Assembly (NCBI GenBank): GCA_958299035.1
Contig: CATQJL010000112.1
Span: 7,169,825-7,233,824, forward strand
DNA from: Cylicocyclus nassatus
Taxonomy: Eukaryota; Nematoda; Chromadorea; Rhabditida; Strongylidae
Reading direction: 5' to 3'
Length of the DNA: 64,000 nt
Part shown: positions 1-11,050 of the stretch, piece after piece
How the letters are laid out: every line of letters begins with the position of its first letter
Position numbering within the stretch: position 1 is the first letter of the stretch
Translations under genes and position numbers: made by a program
The notes under the pieces: model-generated
Seen by the model: the letters and a program-made list of their open reading frames with translations, nothing else
What the model was told of the DNA's origin: nothing
Database searches by the model: none

Positions 1-277
1 ATCCAGATAGTTTCCCACTTCCAGATCACATTATCTCAAGCAAAAATTCCAAAATTTTTCGAAAAAGACTACAATATACGTGCTGCAGCTTCTCAATATC
101 TGTGATTTATAGATTTATTCTATGCAGATGTACCATCCAACTATTCGAAACCACGTTTCAACCCGCTCATCATCAAAAGCCATGTTCTGCTGCTTTTAGA
201 TCAGTGTGAAATTCCCATATCTGTAGCCTCAGGATATGAGGCTTTCTTTGAGCTGCATCCCCTCCCCAGCGTGAATG

Positions 278-634
278 TTAGTGCACGCAGAACTTATGTT
301 GCCTTGAGTGATCAGAAAGGTTAAAGAAGATTTTCCGCTCATTATTTCCAGTATTCTGATTTTGCGTGAAAAGATTGGCATTTAATTCATCTACACAATA
401 AGCTGATACATGCTCTTTTTTGGCTCCGCTCAGGACTCCGTAAACAATAACCCGTTTGCTTTTTAGTCCAAGATGTTCAGCTCGCTCTATGAGCTATCTG
501 TGCCGAGCCCTGGGCGCAAGATTTACAATGATGAATGTACGCGCACCTTGTTCCGCCCTCTCAACTAACACTGTTTCTGCGGGTTCGTCATGCAGTTGCT
601 TTTGGCACATACCATTGTGACTCAAGCCGAGCTC
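278..634 (-). pseudogene. Unrecognised protein-coding exon relic with one in-frame stop
   Basis: On the minus strand an acceptor (TTCTAG at 640-635) opens a reading frame that runs 119 codons to a TAA at 280-278, interrupted only by a TAG at 496-494. The 46 codons before the stop include QGARTFIIVNLAPRARHR; the 72 after it include LGLKSKRVIVYGVLSGAKKE. Both halves have ordinary globular-protein composition and share one frame, so this is best read as a terminal exon disabled by a nonsense mutation. I do not recognise the family. The TAG could also be a polymorphism or a sequencing error, in which case the exon may be live. Upstream exons would lie at higher coordinates; a weak candidate is at about 1241-1069. 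Confidence 0.45.
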
Positions 635-642
635 CTAGAATA

Positions 643-1060
643 TCATACTTCAGAATAAGCAAGAGAGACTAGTACAATAACAGGATCTATATAATATAAG
701 ATACGACGGGAACATTAGGGAACATTATTGGTATAATATTTGCTATAGAACGTGATTCTCTGTTGCGAATTTACACCGCACTGTTGGCGAATGAATAGGT
801 TTTGTCACATGGCCAAAATGCACCGTATTTTGATAAGTGATGCTCATATGTAATCGCAGTACGAAGAACATCGAGATTAAGGGCTTGCACAAAGTGACCA
901 TAAGGGCCACACAAAGTGACTACTTCTCACAAGACTGCATTTCAATTATAGCTTGTCAGTTGTTATCCGATGCTATACCCTGTTGTTATGTTTAAACTTG
1001 TCCTTCTGTGTCGCATGAGTAAGTGTAAGACGGGCGCTTTTTTGACTGATACAGTAATCT
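643..1060. other. Non-coding stretch, probably intronic
   Basis: AT-rich sequence between the two minus-strand exon candidates. I see no open frame of note, no inverted repeat and no recognised element. Confidence 0.4.
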
Positions 1061-1068
1061 TATTTCAC

Positions 1069-1241
1069 TTTTCTTGCTGATGGTGGGAGAGCGAGCGTCT
1101 TATTGTTAGAAATGGTGGAGCGCCGACAAAGAAACGAGGGACATTTGCGAAAGCAAATGGTCAGCACTTGTTGTCGCATAGTCCGGAGTAAGCATAGGGA
1201 AATAAATTTGGAGATTGGAATTTGCCGACTTCTAAGGGATA
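1069..1241 (-). pseudogene. Possible upstream exon of the relic at 634-278
   Basis: The minus strand has an open stretch that includes FPYAYSGLCDNKC, then a TGA, then PFAFANVPRFFVGAPP. It starts at an AG at about 1243-1242 and ends near a GTG triplet at about 1069. The composition looks coding and the strand and distance fit the relic downstream. A second frame is also open here without any stop, so the assignment is weak. Confidence 0.22.
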
Positions 1242-1632
1242 CTACATTCCGCATCTCGTAGTCCGATGAATACATCTCAAAATTTCCAAAAGTCTCTTAA
1301 AATGGTTTAACGCCATCGCGACGGAGTTCATTTACTCTACTCTTAAGCTTGTGCGCAGATTCGAAAATATAATCCCGAATATCGAAGATAAAGTTTCTAA
1401 GAATTATGACAACACGGTTTTTCAACTCATTATATTGGAAAAAAACCTTGAACGGGCCAAAAATTGGCTTTGAGACTTCACTTGCAAGTTAGGAAACTGA
1501 TATTCGAACGTGGAGAAGACGGAAATTTGAAGTATTTTGAAAACTTTTGCATGTTAGTAAAAACGACGAGTACTTTTGCTAATGGCAAGATCTTTTAATT
1601 GCATTTCTTCGTGTAGTTGTACCTCGCACGCG

Positions 1633-3040
1633 TTAGGGAGCCTCCAGACCGCGCCGGGACGGCACCGGTTGTCGCTTTTGCAGCCGTTAGCTGCTTTCGC
1701 GCCAGTGCCGCTAATGCAGCTGAAGCGCACTGCGTCAGATTTTGTCCTTGGGCGTAGCCTATTGGCGCTAGATGCTAGGCTTTTCGATTTCTTTGTCATC
1801 ATTCTTTTGTTTCCAAAGTTCTCTTTTTTGCTGTAGTAATCCATTGCAGATTTGGTTCATTTGATCTGGATTCCTTTATTTTCGGTCCTCTACGATGCTG
1901 GAAAAATCGATTCATTGTCGAGTGAAACCCTTTCAATCTAAATCCCGCTGTAGAGCTATTGCTGGATTGCAAGGCAAGGCCTTTTCGACATCTGTCTCGT
2001 TTTGAAACTGGTTTACTATGCTGGATGAGCGAGTTGCAAAAGTACTTTCTTTGTTTTTGAAGCTGTTCTATCGTGCCTAGCAGCGATTTAGCTGCAGAAC
2101 TCAAATTCTCTATACTGGTTTTGCTTTTGGTACTTCACTACGCTGGCCAACGACCTTTTTAAAAACGGAGTCATTTGGTGCCTTCTCCTTCTCCATTCGA
2201 GGTCTATACCTTCACTTCAGCATAACAAAATAGCTAACCTTGGGTAGTTGAACTTATATCAGTAAGTGTAATCAAGCAGTATAGTAGAGTAGCTTTAACG
2301 CTATGTTATAAAGTTCAAAGTTTAAAGTGCAAAAAACAGCGTTTTGCGACGATATCAAATCGAAAAGAAATCAAAAAATCTTGCCTGCACAGCAAAGCAA
2401 TATCAAGAAAGCACAAAGCACAGCAAAACGAAAGCTGTGCAAAAAAATAGAGTTCCCCAAAGATTTATTAGCTCCCAGATTTGTGTGGAGGCGGGTTGCG
2501 GGCTTTTTCTGATTCTAGTGGTAAAGTTAACGAAAGATTACGAAAAACAATGCTGCATGAAGTTCCAACAAGTTCAAACTTACATTCAGGGAAACTCCGC
2601 AACCCAATGTCCTCAATAGAAGTAGCATAGCTTCAAAACTAAAGAAAAATTCAAAGAAACTTTGTTCTACGGAATCGATCAGCTACCGTAAAAGAATAAC
2701 CTAGAAACGAATGAAAGACAAAACGTCGTTCATCACTTTTTTGCCTAAAGAAACAACTCTAAAGCGAGAGGTGATTGAATATTCAACAATAAGTCAATTA
2801 CTCCAGCATCGTAAAACCTCCAATGAATTACTTACGGAAAGAAGAAGACCTCGGAAAAGAGTGGTGGCAAAAGAATCGAAAAGCCTAGTATTTAGTGCCA
2901 ATAGGTTCTCGCGACGCTCCAAGGACAAAATCTGACACAATGCTCTTCAGCTGCAATAGCGGCAACCGGCGCGAAAGCAGCTACTGGCTGCAAAAGCGAC
3001 AACCGGCGCGGTTTCGGCGCGGTCTGGAGGCTCCCTTAGA
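1633..3040. repeat. Large foldback (inverted-repeat) element
   Basis: The sequence from about 1633 is repeated in inverted orientation up to about 3040. GAGCCTCCAGACCGCGCCG at the left is matched by CGGCGCGGTCTGGAGGCTC at the right, and similarity continues inward for about 350-400 bp with many differences. Both arms can be read as a related peptide: KKSKSLASSANRLRPR on the minus strand at about 1800, and KESKSLVFSANRFSRR on the plus strand at about 2890. The arms are GC-rich near the outer ends. It may be an old DNA-transposon foldback or an inverted duplication of an exon; no target duplication was found. Confidence 0.5.
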
Positions 3041-3067
3041 CTAAACACGTCGTGTCGTAGACCTTCA

Positions 3068-3135
3068 GTGGCCGTATTCATCAACGAACCCAGTGGGTTC
3101 CGGAACCCACTGGGTTCGTTGTCGAATACGGCCAC
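3068..3135. repeat. Near-perfect 68-bp hairpin
   Basis: Two arms of about 34 bp meet at GGGTTCCGGAACCC, with the ends GTGGCCGTATTC and GAATACGGCCAC. Only two or three mismatches are visible. This looks like a recently formed foldback or the terminus of a small MITE. It lies just beyond the right arm of the larger foldback. Confidence 0.7.
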
Positions 3136-3181
3136 AGGATAAACAAATCTTCGACTTATTTCCAGGTAGACATTTTTTCAG

Positions 3182-3370
3182 GTCAAAAGAAATCAGCAAA
3201 CTCAGCTTAAAATCTCAAAACTCGAGCAAGCGTGTAGAGTAACAGGACTGCGATTTTATTATGGGTCTGCACTCAAATCCGAGGTTGTCGCTTTCCTCCG
3301 CAGGGACTTTTATGCATATGCTCTCGAAGGCCTCTTGCATGAAGATCCCCACTGGGAGCGGGAGTCTTGA
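3182..3370 (+). CDS. Candidate terminal exon, unrecognised protein
   Basis: A strong nematode acceptor (CATTTTTTCAG ending at 3181) is followed by 62 codons without a stop, ending in TGA at 3368-3370. The peptide reads naturally, for example LRFYYGSALKSEVV followed by FLRRDFYAYALEGLLHEDPH. No start codon is needed if this is the last exon. I could not find the upstream exons, which would have to lie within or before the foldback at 1.6-3.0 kb. The family is not recognised. A 62-codon open frame can occur by chance, so the support is the acceptor plus peptide quality. Confidence 0.4.
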   Translation, partial: VKRNQQTQLKISKLEQACRVTGLRFYYGSALKSEVVAFLRRDFYAYALEGLLHEDPHWERES

Positions 3371-4683
3371 GAGTCAGGTATTTCTTTTCTCACAATCTAA
3401 ACTGATTTGAATGGAGAGTAACGTCGTTGCATAAGCCGCTTCTTCCGCTTTTATATAATCGCATCTCCTCTCCCTCCCCTTCCAACCCGCCCCTTATATG
3501 AGACTTCCTGATGGAAACATCTCATAGTTGGTGGTTTCCTGACATAACACTGCCAAGCATGGTTCTTATAGGAACAGATGAGTTTTCAGAATAATGAAAT
3601 GATAAACTCCAAGTTCCGATCTGTACTTTGATTGAATTTTGATTATTTTGATGAATCATTTGTCGTGGTCAAAAACTTCCTTAACAGTGTTGTGTCAAAA
3701 CCTAATTTTACGAGTATAAGACGCACCTGTCGTTTACTAAGCTCTTCCAGCCTGAACACACAAAAGTTTCATGACAAAACGGCTCTTGTACTGCTGTGAA
3801 AGAGCGACTGCTTCGCGAGGCGAGGTGCGTCGGAGCTGCTTGCTCGAATATAACAAAGATGCGTCTTGTAGTTGTAAAATTTGGGTGATACTTAGTAATG
3901 TTTCGGAATGTTATCACCAATTTTAATAGAAGAAAAACAAAACGATTGGCCGCTATGGATCATTGAGTAACTACAGCAGAGTAGATTTCCCGGTAAATAT
4001 AATGCACCTGCAGAAGGCAACACACGCACGTAGATAATTGTTTCTTTGCTCCTTGTTCATTTTTTACATAAGTCATAATCGACTAGGAGTAGAAGGTAAG
4101 TTGAACAGCAGCTTCTGTAATTTTATCCAATCATATAGTTGTTTGAGTTCAGGCCCGGTAGTAATTTCTTTCACCTAGCGGCAGGCCTCGCCGAATGGTC
4201 GCCGACACCTAGCCGTGACGTTGCCGAAAACTATTAACAAGATTCCTAATCTAAACCGTCCCAGTTTTTTTTCAGGGAATTCTTGGACGAAGAGCCACCG
4301 CGACTTTAGGGAAACGGTGCTGGTACTTTGCTGGAGGATTTCGTAATTTGGGTAGTGGCAATAACACAAAGTTATGTCAAGCAAAAGAATCAAATTTCAC
4401 TTTCTGTCAAAAAACTATTATTTTTGTCATTATATGGGCTTTCCTCGTTCAATTAATGATACATGTGTAGAAGCAATGATGGGTGATATTACAAAATCAT
4501 AAAAAAAGTCCATCTTCTTCTTGCAGTTCTCTTGAATCTCGTTTGCAGATCTCGCCTCTCGCTTGCTCGTTATCAATCAGCTGTTGTTTCAGGTAAACGT
4601 CTATCACGCAATATATTGGTCTGCCTTCTCACAGGGGCCACTTACCTGTGCGTTTCTGTCATTGCTGCTGCAAACAGCAAAAA
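3371..4683. other. No convincing gene
   Basis: Mostly AT-rich with no repeat that I recognise. A TTTTTTTTCAG at 4265-4275 is followed by 64 open codons ending at TAG 4468-4470, with a hydrophobic stretch (IIFVIIWAFLVQLMI), but the peptide is otherwise unconvincing and the opposite strand is open too. Confidence 0.35.
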
Positions 4684-4765
4684 CTGACCGAGTGGTCTAT
4701 TGGTCAGCGCGCTCGTGCTCGAAGTCGACGCATGTATGTTCGAACGTGCGAGATGTTAATGTTTT
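4684..4765 (+). ncRNA. tRNA-like (SINE head or tRNA pseudogene) remnant
   Basis: A box-A-like block (GGTCTATTGGTCAGCGCG, from about 4694) is followed at pol III spacing by a box-B-like TGTTCGAACGT at 4737-4747. I cannot draw a convincing acceptor stem, so this is a decayed tRNA-derived sequence rather than a working tRNA gene. Confidence 0.3.
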
Positions 4766-5329
4766 GCGCAGTACTGAGTCGTCAAAATCCTTGTGAGATA
4801 ACGACTGCGGCCTAGATATTATGAAACCATCGAAAACTAAAACCAGTCTGCGAGTTAACGCCGGAGTTGGCAAATTCTCGCAATATCTGTCAACTTGTCG
4901 GCATCTGTGATACCAGCAGGTAGGGTAGATTACTACCAACCCAGGTTTACCTCCTTGAAGTGCGTCGTTTGAAGTGGTTGTGCCGTAATTCTTCTTCGTC
5001 GCTTTTGTAAAAAAAAACGTTCCTCACAGCAAAAGGTTTCTTAGAAGTCAAATTACTCACCAACAGTGGATCTTTGCTCACCTGAAAGTAATATTATCTC
5101 ACATCGGTATTTCATGTGTTAAGAAAAAGTCAGGACGAAGAAACCTACTAACGTTGTAAAGAAACACAATTTGATGTAAAATGAATGAGAAAAATGTTAC
5201 GCCACAAATACTTCAAGCGATACAGTTTGTACAAGGTACACCCTTTAAGAGCATTTTTGCTAGCAAACACGTTGACATGGTAGCAAAGGATGCTCTTTCA
5301 GGAAAGATACCTGATGCGGTATGATTAGG

Positions 5330-6150
5330 GCGCCTCGTCGACTACAGGAAAGCCCAACCCCTTGGAAAACAAGGCCCCACCCAAAACGCAAGATTAAGCC
5401 AATGCTCACCTCATAAGATGACATTCTGGTGGGTGCAGACCACTTGAGTCAAAAGCTGTACCGCTTAACTTTTATAGTTAGCAGTGACCGGTTCTGATCT
5501 GACCTCATTATTCAGAAACTACGGAAGCTTTGATATGGTGAAAGCTCGTTAGTAATGGTTAAGCACTCGCCTTCCGGCTGATATTTGGGTTTTGGGCGGC
5601 TATCCAAAACGCTTCGAGTGTCTTGCGCGCTAACATTTCGGGTGTTTGAACGATTCGATTCTGGATTCGAAACTGCACTTCCACCTCCGCGTCGTCATGG
5701 CTGAGCCTGCGTTGGAGCCTAACGGAGTAGCTACATTGCCCTTGCTGAGACCATCTAAGTGTTCTTTGATGCGCGTGCTTAGGGGCGAACCCTTCTCGCC
5801 AATATACGTGTCTCCACATGATGTACACGTGATTATGTAGACAACACCTGACACATACAGTTTCCCTCCTTTCCAAACAGATAAACTACACAATTGAGTC
5901 GTACAGAGACGCATACGCGGTCGTTTTAGCTGCTGTTTAAGGTTTGCGGGCGGAATGTCGACGACCCTCACCATATCGTTAAGGTCTGCTTGATGGATTA
6001 ATTTGCGAACAGCCCTACTAAACTCTTCTGACTGGTTGATGGTTGAGATGTATGGTAGAAAGAACGGGATCTGATCTTCACCTTCTTGTCTGGGCGGCAT
6101 ACGGTGGACTCAATAACTGTAAGAGTGATGAGTTTTAGTGCTGTGTATCA
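5330..6150 (-). mobile_element. Penelope-like retroelement fragment, GIY-YIG endonuclease end
   Basis: The minus-strand frame at 6100-5630 contains GVVYIITCTSCGDTYIGEKG followed by LSTRIKEHL. This is the GIY-YIG core with the Cys pair (CTSC), the downstream Arg and the EH motif typical of Penelope-like elements. The frame then shifts at about 5750-5650; the continuation (LEAFWIAAQNPNISRK) is in the frame of 5876-5559. The upstream reverse transcriptase is absent. About 200 bp of 3' flank (5330-5555) matches, inverted, the flank of the plus-strand copy at 10.4-11.0 kb. The copy is frameshifted and 5'-truncated, so inactive. Confidence 0.8.
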
Positions 6151-6159
6151 GGTGTTGTC

Positions 6160-6744
6160 ACCTTCTCAGACAATCACAGGCTCTCAGCCGGCGGCCACAA
6201 AGCCACCGCGAAAACCCACCAAAAGCGCGGTGGCCTCATCGCGGCCACTTTCGCTTCCCGCTGAGGCCCTCATAGCAATCCGCCCGCTGCCAGCTTTAGC
6301 CTCCCGCTCATTGCCATATTTGTAGCCCGCTCGCTTCTACAGTTCTCAGCGGGAAGCGGCAGTGAGGCGATAAGGCCACGGCGCTTTTGGTGGGTTTTCG
6401 CGGTGGCTTTGTGGCTGCCGGCTGAAAATCTTGTCTGTGTAGCTTCTTGTTATGCTTGGACTACAACGTTGTAACTTCAATTAATTCATTATAACGATGA
6501 CAAGTAACAATGAAGAACATAACCATCTGGAGATATGACCACATGGAGAAATAGATATGGCCCCAGATGGTTATGTTCTTCATTGTTACTTGCCATCGTT
6601 ATAATGAATCAATTGAAGTTACAACGTTGTAGTCCAAGCATAACAAGAAGCTACACAGACAAGATTTTCAGCCGGCAGCCACAAAGCCACCGCGAAAACC
6701 CACCAAAAGCTCCGTGCCTTATCGCCTCACTGCCGCTTCCCGCT
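6160..6744. repeat. GC-rich foldback attached to the Penelope-like fragment
   Basis: A long palindrome spans 6348-6744 with its centre near 6545. The left arm (AGCGGGAAGCGGCAGTGAGG onward) is mirrored by the right arm ending CCTCACTGCCGCTTCCCGCT. A third partial copy of the same motif, including GCCACAAAGCCACCGCG, lies at about 6190-6240, so the locus can fold in more than one way. The outer sequence contains CACAGGCTCTCAGCCGGC; its inverse occurs beside the other Penelope-like copy at about 10.4 kb. Confidence 0.7.
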
Positions 6745-6769
6745 TTCCTAAAAGATAGGAAGTGTCCGT

Positions 6770-7722
6770 AGCCCAAAAGCTTAGAGGTTAGCTTAGATCG
6801 TATACTACGACTATGTACGGCCACGTTTGTAAACTCTGGATAAAGGTTATAACTAATGAAATGGCAAGTAACAGTTAAGTGGATGAGTACGCAAGTACGC
6901 AGTGATACACACGCATAGATTTACGTTCTTTAGAACAGAAAATATGATGATAATAGACCTTGAGGGTACAAACATTGATAAAACGATCCATATGGGGAGC
7001 GGCGACAAAGCAATACACATTCCACCGCGATAAATATATTCACAAACATGAATGAGGAACTGCCAGTGTTAGCGCGCAATGCAGGGGTTTCTCATGCGAA
7101 TCAACAATCCATTCGCGCCTGAGTATCGTTCAGGCAACTGTCACTTCTGATCCAAACCCATTTTCCTTATGTTGTGCAACACTTCCTCTGGAATTGTGTG
7201 CGTCTTCGTCGGTGACTGCAGCGTCTAAGAGAAGCTGTAATTGACTACGATTACAAACATCATGAAATGCCTGCAAAAGAGAGAGTAGTTGGAAATATAT
7301 AGATATACATCAAAGACAGACATTAGACAGAGAGAAACGCAAGACAAATATGGTACAGCAATTAGTGGAAGTATGAAAAGCCCTAATTTCATTTCTAGGA
7401 GGTAGGGAGACTTTATCAAGCCTTGACGATAAAAAGAGACAGAAACTAGTTCCACATCACAGCTGTTAATAACTATCGTCGATTCGTTGACTGCGCGGAC
7501 TGGACATAACCGCGGAGCACGCGCCGCGAGGTAAAGCGCTTGCTCCAATACAAGATCGCCATTGTTCGTGCTCTCGCAACATGTTAACCGCGCCGCATAT
7601 GGTCCGCAGCGCTTCAGCAGTCCGTACGGTCAACGAATCGACGATAGCTGCGTAGACGAACGACTGCGTGACAAACAATTTTCCGTAAAACTGTAAACCT
7701 TTTATGTGCTCACTTACAAGTA
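6770..7722. other. No recognised feature
   Basis: Short ORFs overlap on both strands at 7225-7678 with no splice-site support. TTCGTTGACTGCGCGGAC (7482) and TCCGTACGGTCAACGAATCG (7620) form a weak inverted pair of about 130 bp. Confidence 0.3.
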
Positions 7723-8949
7723 CAGTCGATTCATTTCATATGATCATGTGTGCACCCGCACACACCGTCCATCTTTGGCGTCCCCATCTAGGATTTGCGA
7801 TCGCAAAAACGCGAGAGAGTGAGCAATTGCTATCGCTTACATCATTTAGAGATAAATATTAGGTTGTTACATAAGTCTTGTTACACTTTAATTTCTTATG
7901 ACGATAAATTGTGAACTTCATAATTGTAATAGGGGGCAGGGTACCTTTTGATAGAGCAATGCAAGCTCTACAAGGTGATATGCAAAAGTTCGCACCAGCT
8001 CCGACCCATCGTATGTTTGCATCCGGAATATGAGTCGCACCGAAGGCTCAAAAAATTGCGAAAAATTCATATCTTCGTTCAAAAAATTTCTACGAATCTC
8101 CAACTTTCTCATAAAAATTGCACACTATATCATACACTCACATCTGCTGATGCTGTATTTTTTCCTCATCTAGAAATCGAGAAAATGAAAATTTTCTTGT
8201 TTTTAGAAAAATGAAACTATGATGTTTCTATCCATGTAGCTGTATACTACAAGCCCTTAGAAATACAATCGTAAATTTTCAGCTTTCCAGAAGCCCTAGT
8301 TTTCGAATAATACCGAATTCAGGTTTTTTCAATCGAGTGTCCAATGCGAAAATAGGTAATTTTCGAAAACTAGGGCTTCTAGAAGCTGTAAATTGACGAT
8401 TGTACTTCTAAGGGCTTGTAGTACGCAGCTACATGATTAAAAACAGCATAGCTTCATTTTTTGTAAAAACAAGAAAATTTTCGTTTTCTCGATTTCTAGA
8501 TGAGGAAAGAATACAGCAACGGTACATATGAGTGTCTGATATAGTGTGCAATTTTTATTAGCTAGTTGGAGATTCGTAGGATTTTTCTGAACAAAGTTAT
8601 GAATTTTTCGCAATTTTTGATCCTTCATTACGACTCAGATTTTGCATGCAAAGTTACGGTGGGTCGGAGCTGGTGCAAACTTTCATAAACCTTCTTGTAG
8701 AGCTTGCTTTGCTCTATAGAATGGTCCCCTGGAGACCTGTAAAGAACATGAGGTGCATGACTTATCGCCGTTAGAAGTTAAGCGTAACAAGACTTGTGTA
8801 ACAACCTAATAGTACCTAAAAAGAAAACAGCGAGAAAACATCAGAATCGCTTAACGGAAGGGTTGCGTCCTCCAAGAATCCAGGATGGGTACGCCAAAGA
8901 TGGACGGTGTGTGCAATGGCACACATGATCATATGAAATGAACCGACGG
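7723..8949. mobile_element. Outer Tc1/mariner-type palindromic MITE
   Basis: The left end TA-CAGTCGATTCATTTCAT is matched by ATGAAATGAACCGACGG-TA at the right, and the inverted similarity extends for about 75 bp (TGATCATGTGTGCA and the ACACACCGTCCATCTTTGGCG block). TA dinucleotides flank both ends, as expected for this superfamily. It carries no transposase and is split by the element at 7859-8809. Confidence 0.65.
7859..8809. mobile_element. Mariner-type palindromic MITE nested in 7723-8949
   Basis: The ends are TA-TTAGGTTGTTACATAAGTC and ACTTGTGTAACAACCTAA-TA. The arms are long (about 450 bp) and meet near 8330, so almost the whole element folds back on itself. Arm sequence related to this element recurs at about 33.1-33.4 kb and 36.1-36.4 kb. 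ORFs inside are arm artefacts. Confidence 0.75.
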
Positions 8950-9669
8950 TACATCATTGAAAAGGTGCGCACTGTGTTTCGATGAATGCGCTTGGCTTCG
9001 AAATGAGAATTTTACTTTTTGAAAAGGCCGATCGGTAGAAAAACGTGCGACGAAAACAACTTACGCTGTGTGTGGCACTCAGACTAAACCTCAAATCAAT
9101 CCTTCCTCACTCAATGAACTTTGCGTACAACACGCTGGCGTGGAGTGAGCCGTGATGGTCGTTCGTCGCGTAAAAGGTCATGTTTTCGCGTGTAATCCGC
9201 TGAGGCTGAGAGTTTTTCCTCGAAAAAATTATAAACATAGGATTGAAGAAGCAAAGCATAGCGACGCCCTCTAATCAATAAGCATTTCGAAAATGGACGC
9301 ATGCGAAACGCAATGATGCAGATCTTTGAGCGCAAAGAGAGCACGCTTGTAGTCGAATGATGTGACAGCGGCGAAAATGTTGAGAGAAAGGCACTTTTAT
9401 GTTTACATTCGTAAAATGAGCGAATAGATGGTTTTTTACGGTTTTCGAGAGAGTTTGAAAAAGAGTTTTTATTACATTGTGCAGTGGATGTTTTGATTCA
9501 AAAACAAACGGGGCTTTCATTAAGCACTTCTTCCGGTTGGATAGACAGTCAAACATAGAGAACAAAAGAAATCTGATATATAAAGAATCGTTAGCTCAAT
9601 TCAAAAATCTTCAAATAACGGGGAACCACGACGAGTCCCGAAGCAAACGCTCTTCCAAATAGCGCCTAT
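8950..9669. other. No recognised feature
   Basis: AT-rich sequence with overlapping short ORFs on both strands and no supported gene, repeat or element. Confidence 0.3.
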
Positions 9670-9871
9670 GGCCCCGGGCAGACTTCACGCGATTTGATCG
9701 TCGCGACTGAATCGCGAGGAGACAACTGTTACAACATCATTCCATGCAGATCAACTTGCATTCGGTTGTGATACTTTTCCAGACCGAAATCTTTGAATGT
9801 GAAATGAAAATGAATGGAAATCTTGGCGATTTGGTCGCGACGATTAAGTCGCGTGAAGTCTGACCGGGGCC
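9670..9871. mobile_element. Small GC-ended MITE, possibly PIF/Harbinger
   Basis: The termini GGCCCCGGGCAGACTTCACG and CGTGAAGTCTGACCGGGGCC are inverted repeats, followed inward by GTCGCGAC-containing arms of about 40 bp in all. TAT is present on both sides (667-669 and 872-874 of the 9 kb block), fitting a 3-bp duplication. The class is inferred from duplication length and G/C-rich ends. Confidence 0.6.
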
Positions 9872-10089
9872 TATAGGTACTGGTTCACTAGTACTTGAAA
9901 TGAAGCACTGAATGATAACGAAAATGAAAACAAAGAAAAGCAAAGATGAAAACAAAGATTAGGCAACAAGAAATGAAAAAATGACGCGAGCCCACGCTGC
10001 CAATCTCGTTTGCCTGCACATCTAACTTTTCTGGTGCGATCAACAATGTCTCGAGCGGGCAACGATATGGCATCCAGTTGGCAGCCACA

Positions 10090-10425
10090 ATACGGCGTTA
10101 TGAATTAAGGCTGCCTGCTCATAGCATTGATGCGGCCCGCTGACAGAAATCATGTATTCGCAGCCCCATCGTTTCACGGTCGCTGCCAGCTTAACGGAGT
10201 CGCTGCCTCATCGTCGCCTTTTGGCTGCTTTTGTAGGAATGAATGCGCTCTGCAGCTATTTTCTGACTCATGGAAGATTATAGCTGCCCGCTGGTAGCCC
10301 GTCGCTGCCCGCTCACCGCCATTCCTACAATGTCGTCGCCCGCTCACTGCCACTTTTGCAGTATCGCCGCCCGCTCAGTGAAACTGCCCTTTATCGCCGC
10401 CGGCTGAGAGCCTGTGTTTGTCTGA
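10090..10425. repeat. Degenerate GC-rich tandem motif, GCCGCCCGCTCA-like
   Basis: Units such as CGCTGCCCGCTCACCGCC, GTCGCCCGCTCACTGCC and ATCGCCGCCCGCTCAGTG follow one another in an imperfect array that ends in CCGGCTGAGAGCCTGTG. The same end motif, inverted, lies next to the Penelope-like copy at 6.15 kb, so the array may belong to that element. Confidence 0.5.
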
Positions 10426-11048
10426 GTTATTCACGTGTACATCATGTGGAGACACGACAAGGGCAATGCTACTCCATTAGGCATGCATCGCAGGCTCAGC
10501 CTTGACGGTGCGGACGTGGCAGTGCAGTTTCGAATCCTGGCGTTCGAACATCCAAAATCCTTTCGCGCAAGACACTCGAAGCGTTTTGAACAGCCGCCCA
10601 AAACCCTCAGGAGGGTCTGCCAATCCCACCTACTTGACGAATTTTGACGTGGTTGAAACATTAGATCTACAGCATTTGCCACGTTAAAACTTGTCAAGCA
10701 GGCGGGATTGGCGAACCGTCCCTTTTTTTCGGAGCGATTTACACTTCAGAATTCACCTTTTTAATCGACTTTGAACTGTTGCATTACTCAAGAGCCGTGC
10801 TCCCGCATTGCGTCAAAGTGCTACCACCCCCTAGTTGGCCTGGACAATACCTTTAAGTGGTCTGCACCCAAAAGATTATCATCTTATAAGGTGAGCATTA
10901 GCTTAATCTTGCGTTTTGGTTAAGGCTTTGTTTTTCCTAGGGTTTGGGCTTTCCTGTAGTCAACGAGGTGTATAATAGTTTACTTATGTGTTTTCGATTT
11001 CAGACTCTGAAGAAGGCGAGTTCGCCGAAACGTTTCTGTATCCTGTGC
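10426..11048 (+). mobile_element. Penelope-like retroelement fragment (3' part)
   Basis: Plus-strand sequence from the CACGTGTACATCATGTGGAG block at 10432 matches the inverse of the GIY-YIG region at 5.7-5.85 kb, then jumps over about 65 bp to the AAGGGCAATG block. The peptide trace KGNATPLG .. VQFRI .. FRARHSKRFEQPPK matches the other copy's C-terminus. Downstream, 10640-10970 matches the flank of the minus-strand copy. At 11007-11031 lies CTGAAGA, a short GGCGA/TCGCC stem-loop, then GAAAC, which recalls the hammerhead core described for Penelope-like terminal repeats. The copy is deleted and frameshifted. It ends where the Tc1-type element begins. Confidence 0.65.
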
Positions 11049-11050
11049 TA

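Noticed and set aside
4276..4470. 65-codon open frame after a strong TTTTTTTTCAG with a hydrophobic tail
   Set aside because: Peptide quality is poor and the opposite strand is equally open; kept only as a note.
5646..6325. Plus-strand ORFs at 5646-5840 and 6086-6325
   Set aside because: Shadows of the Penelope-like coding frame on the minus strand and of the GC-rich foldback.
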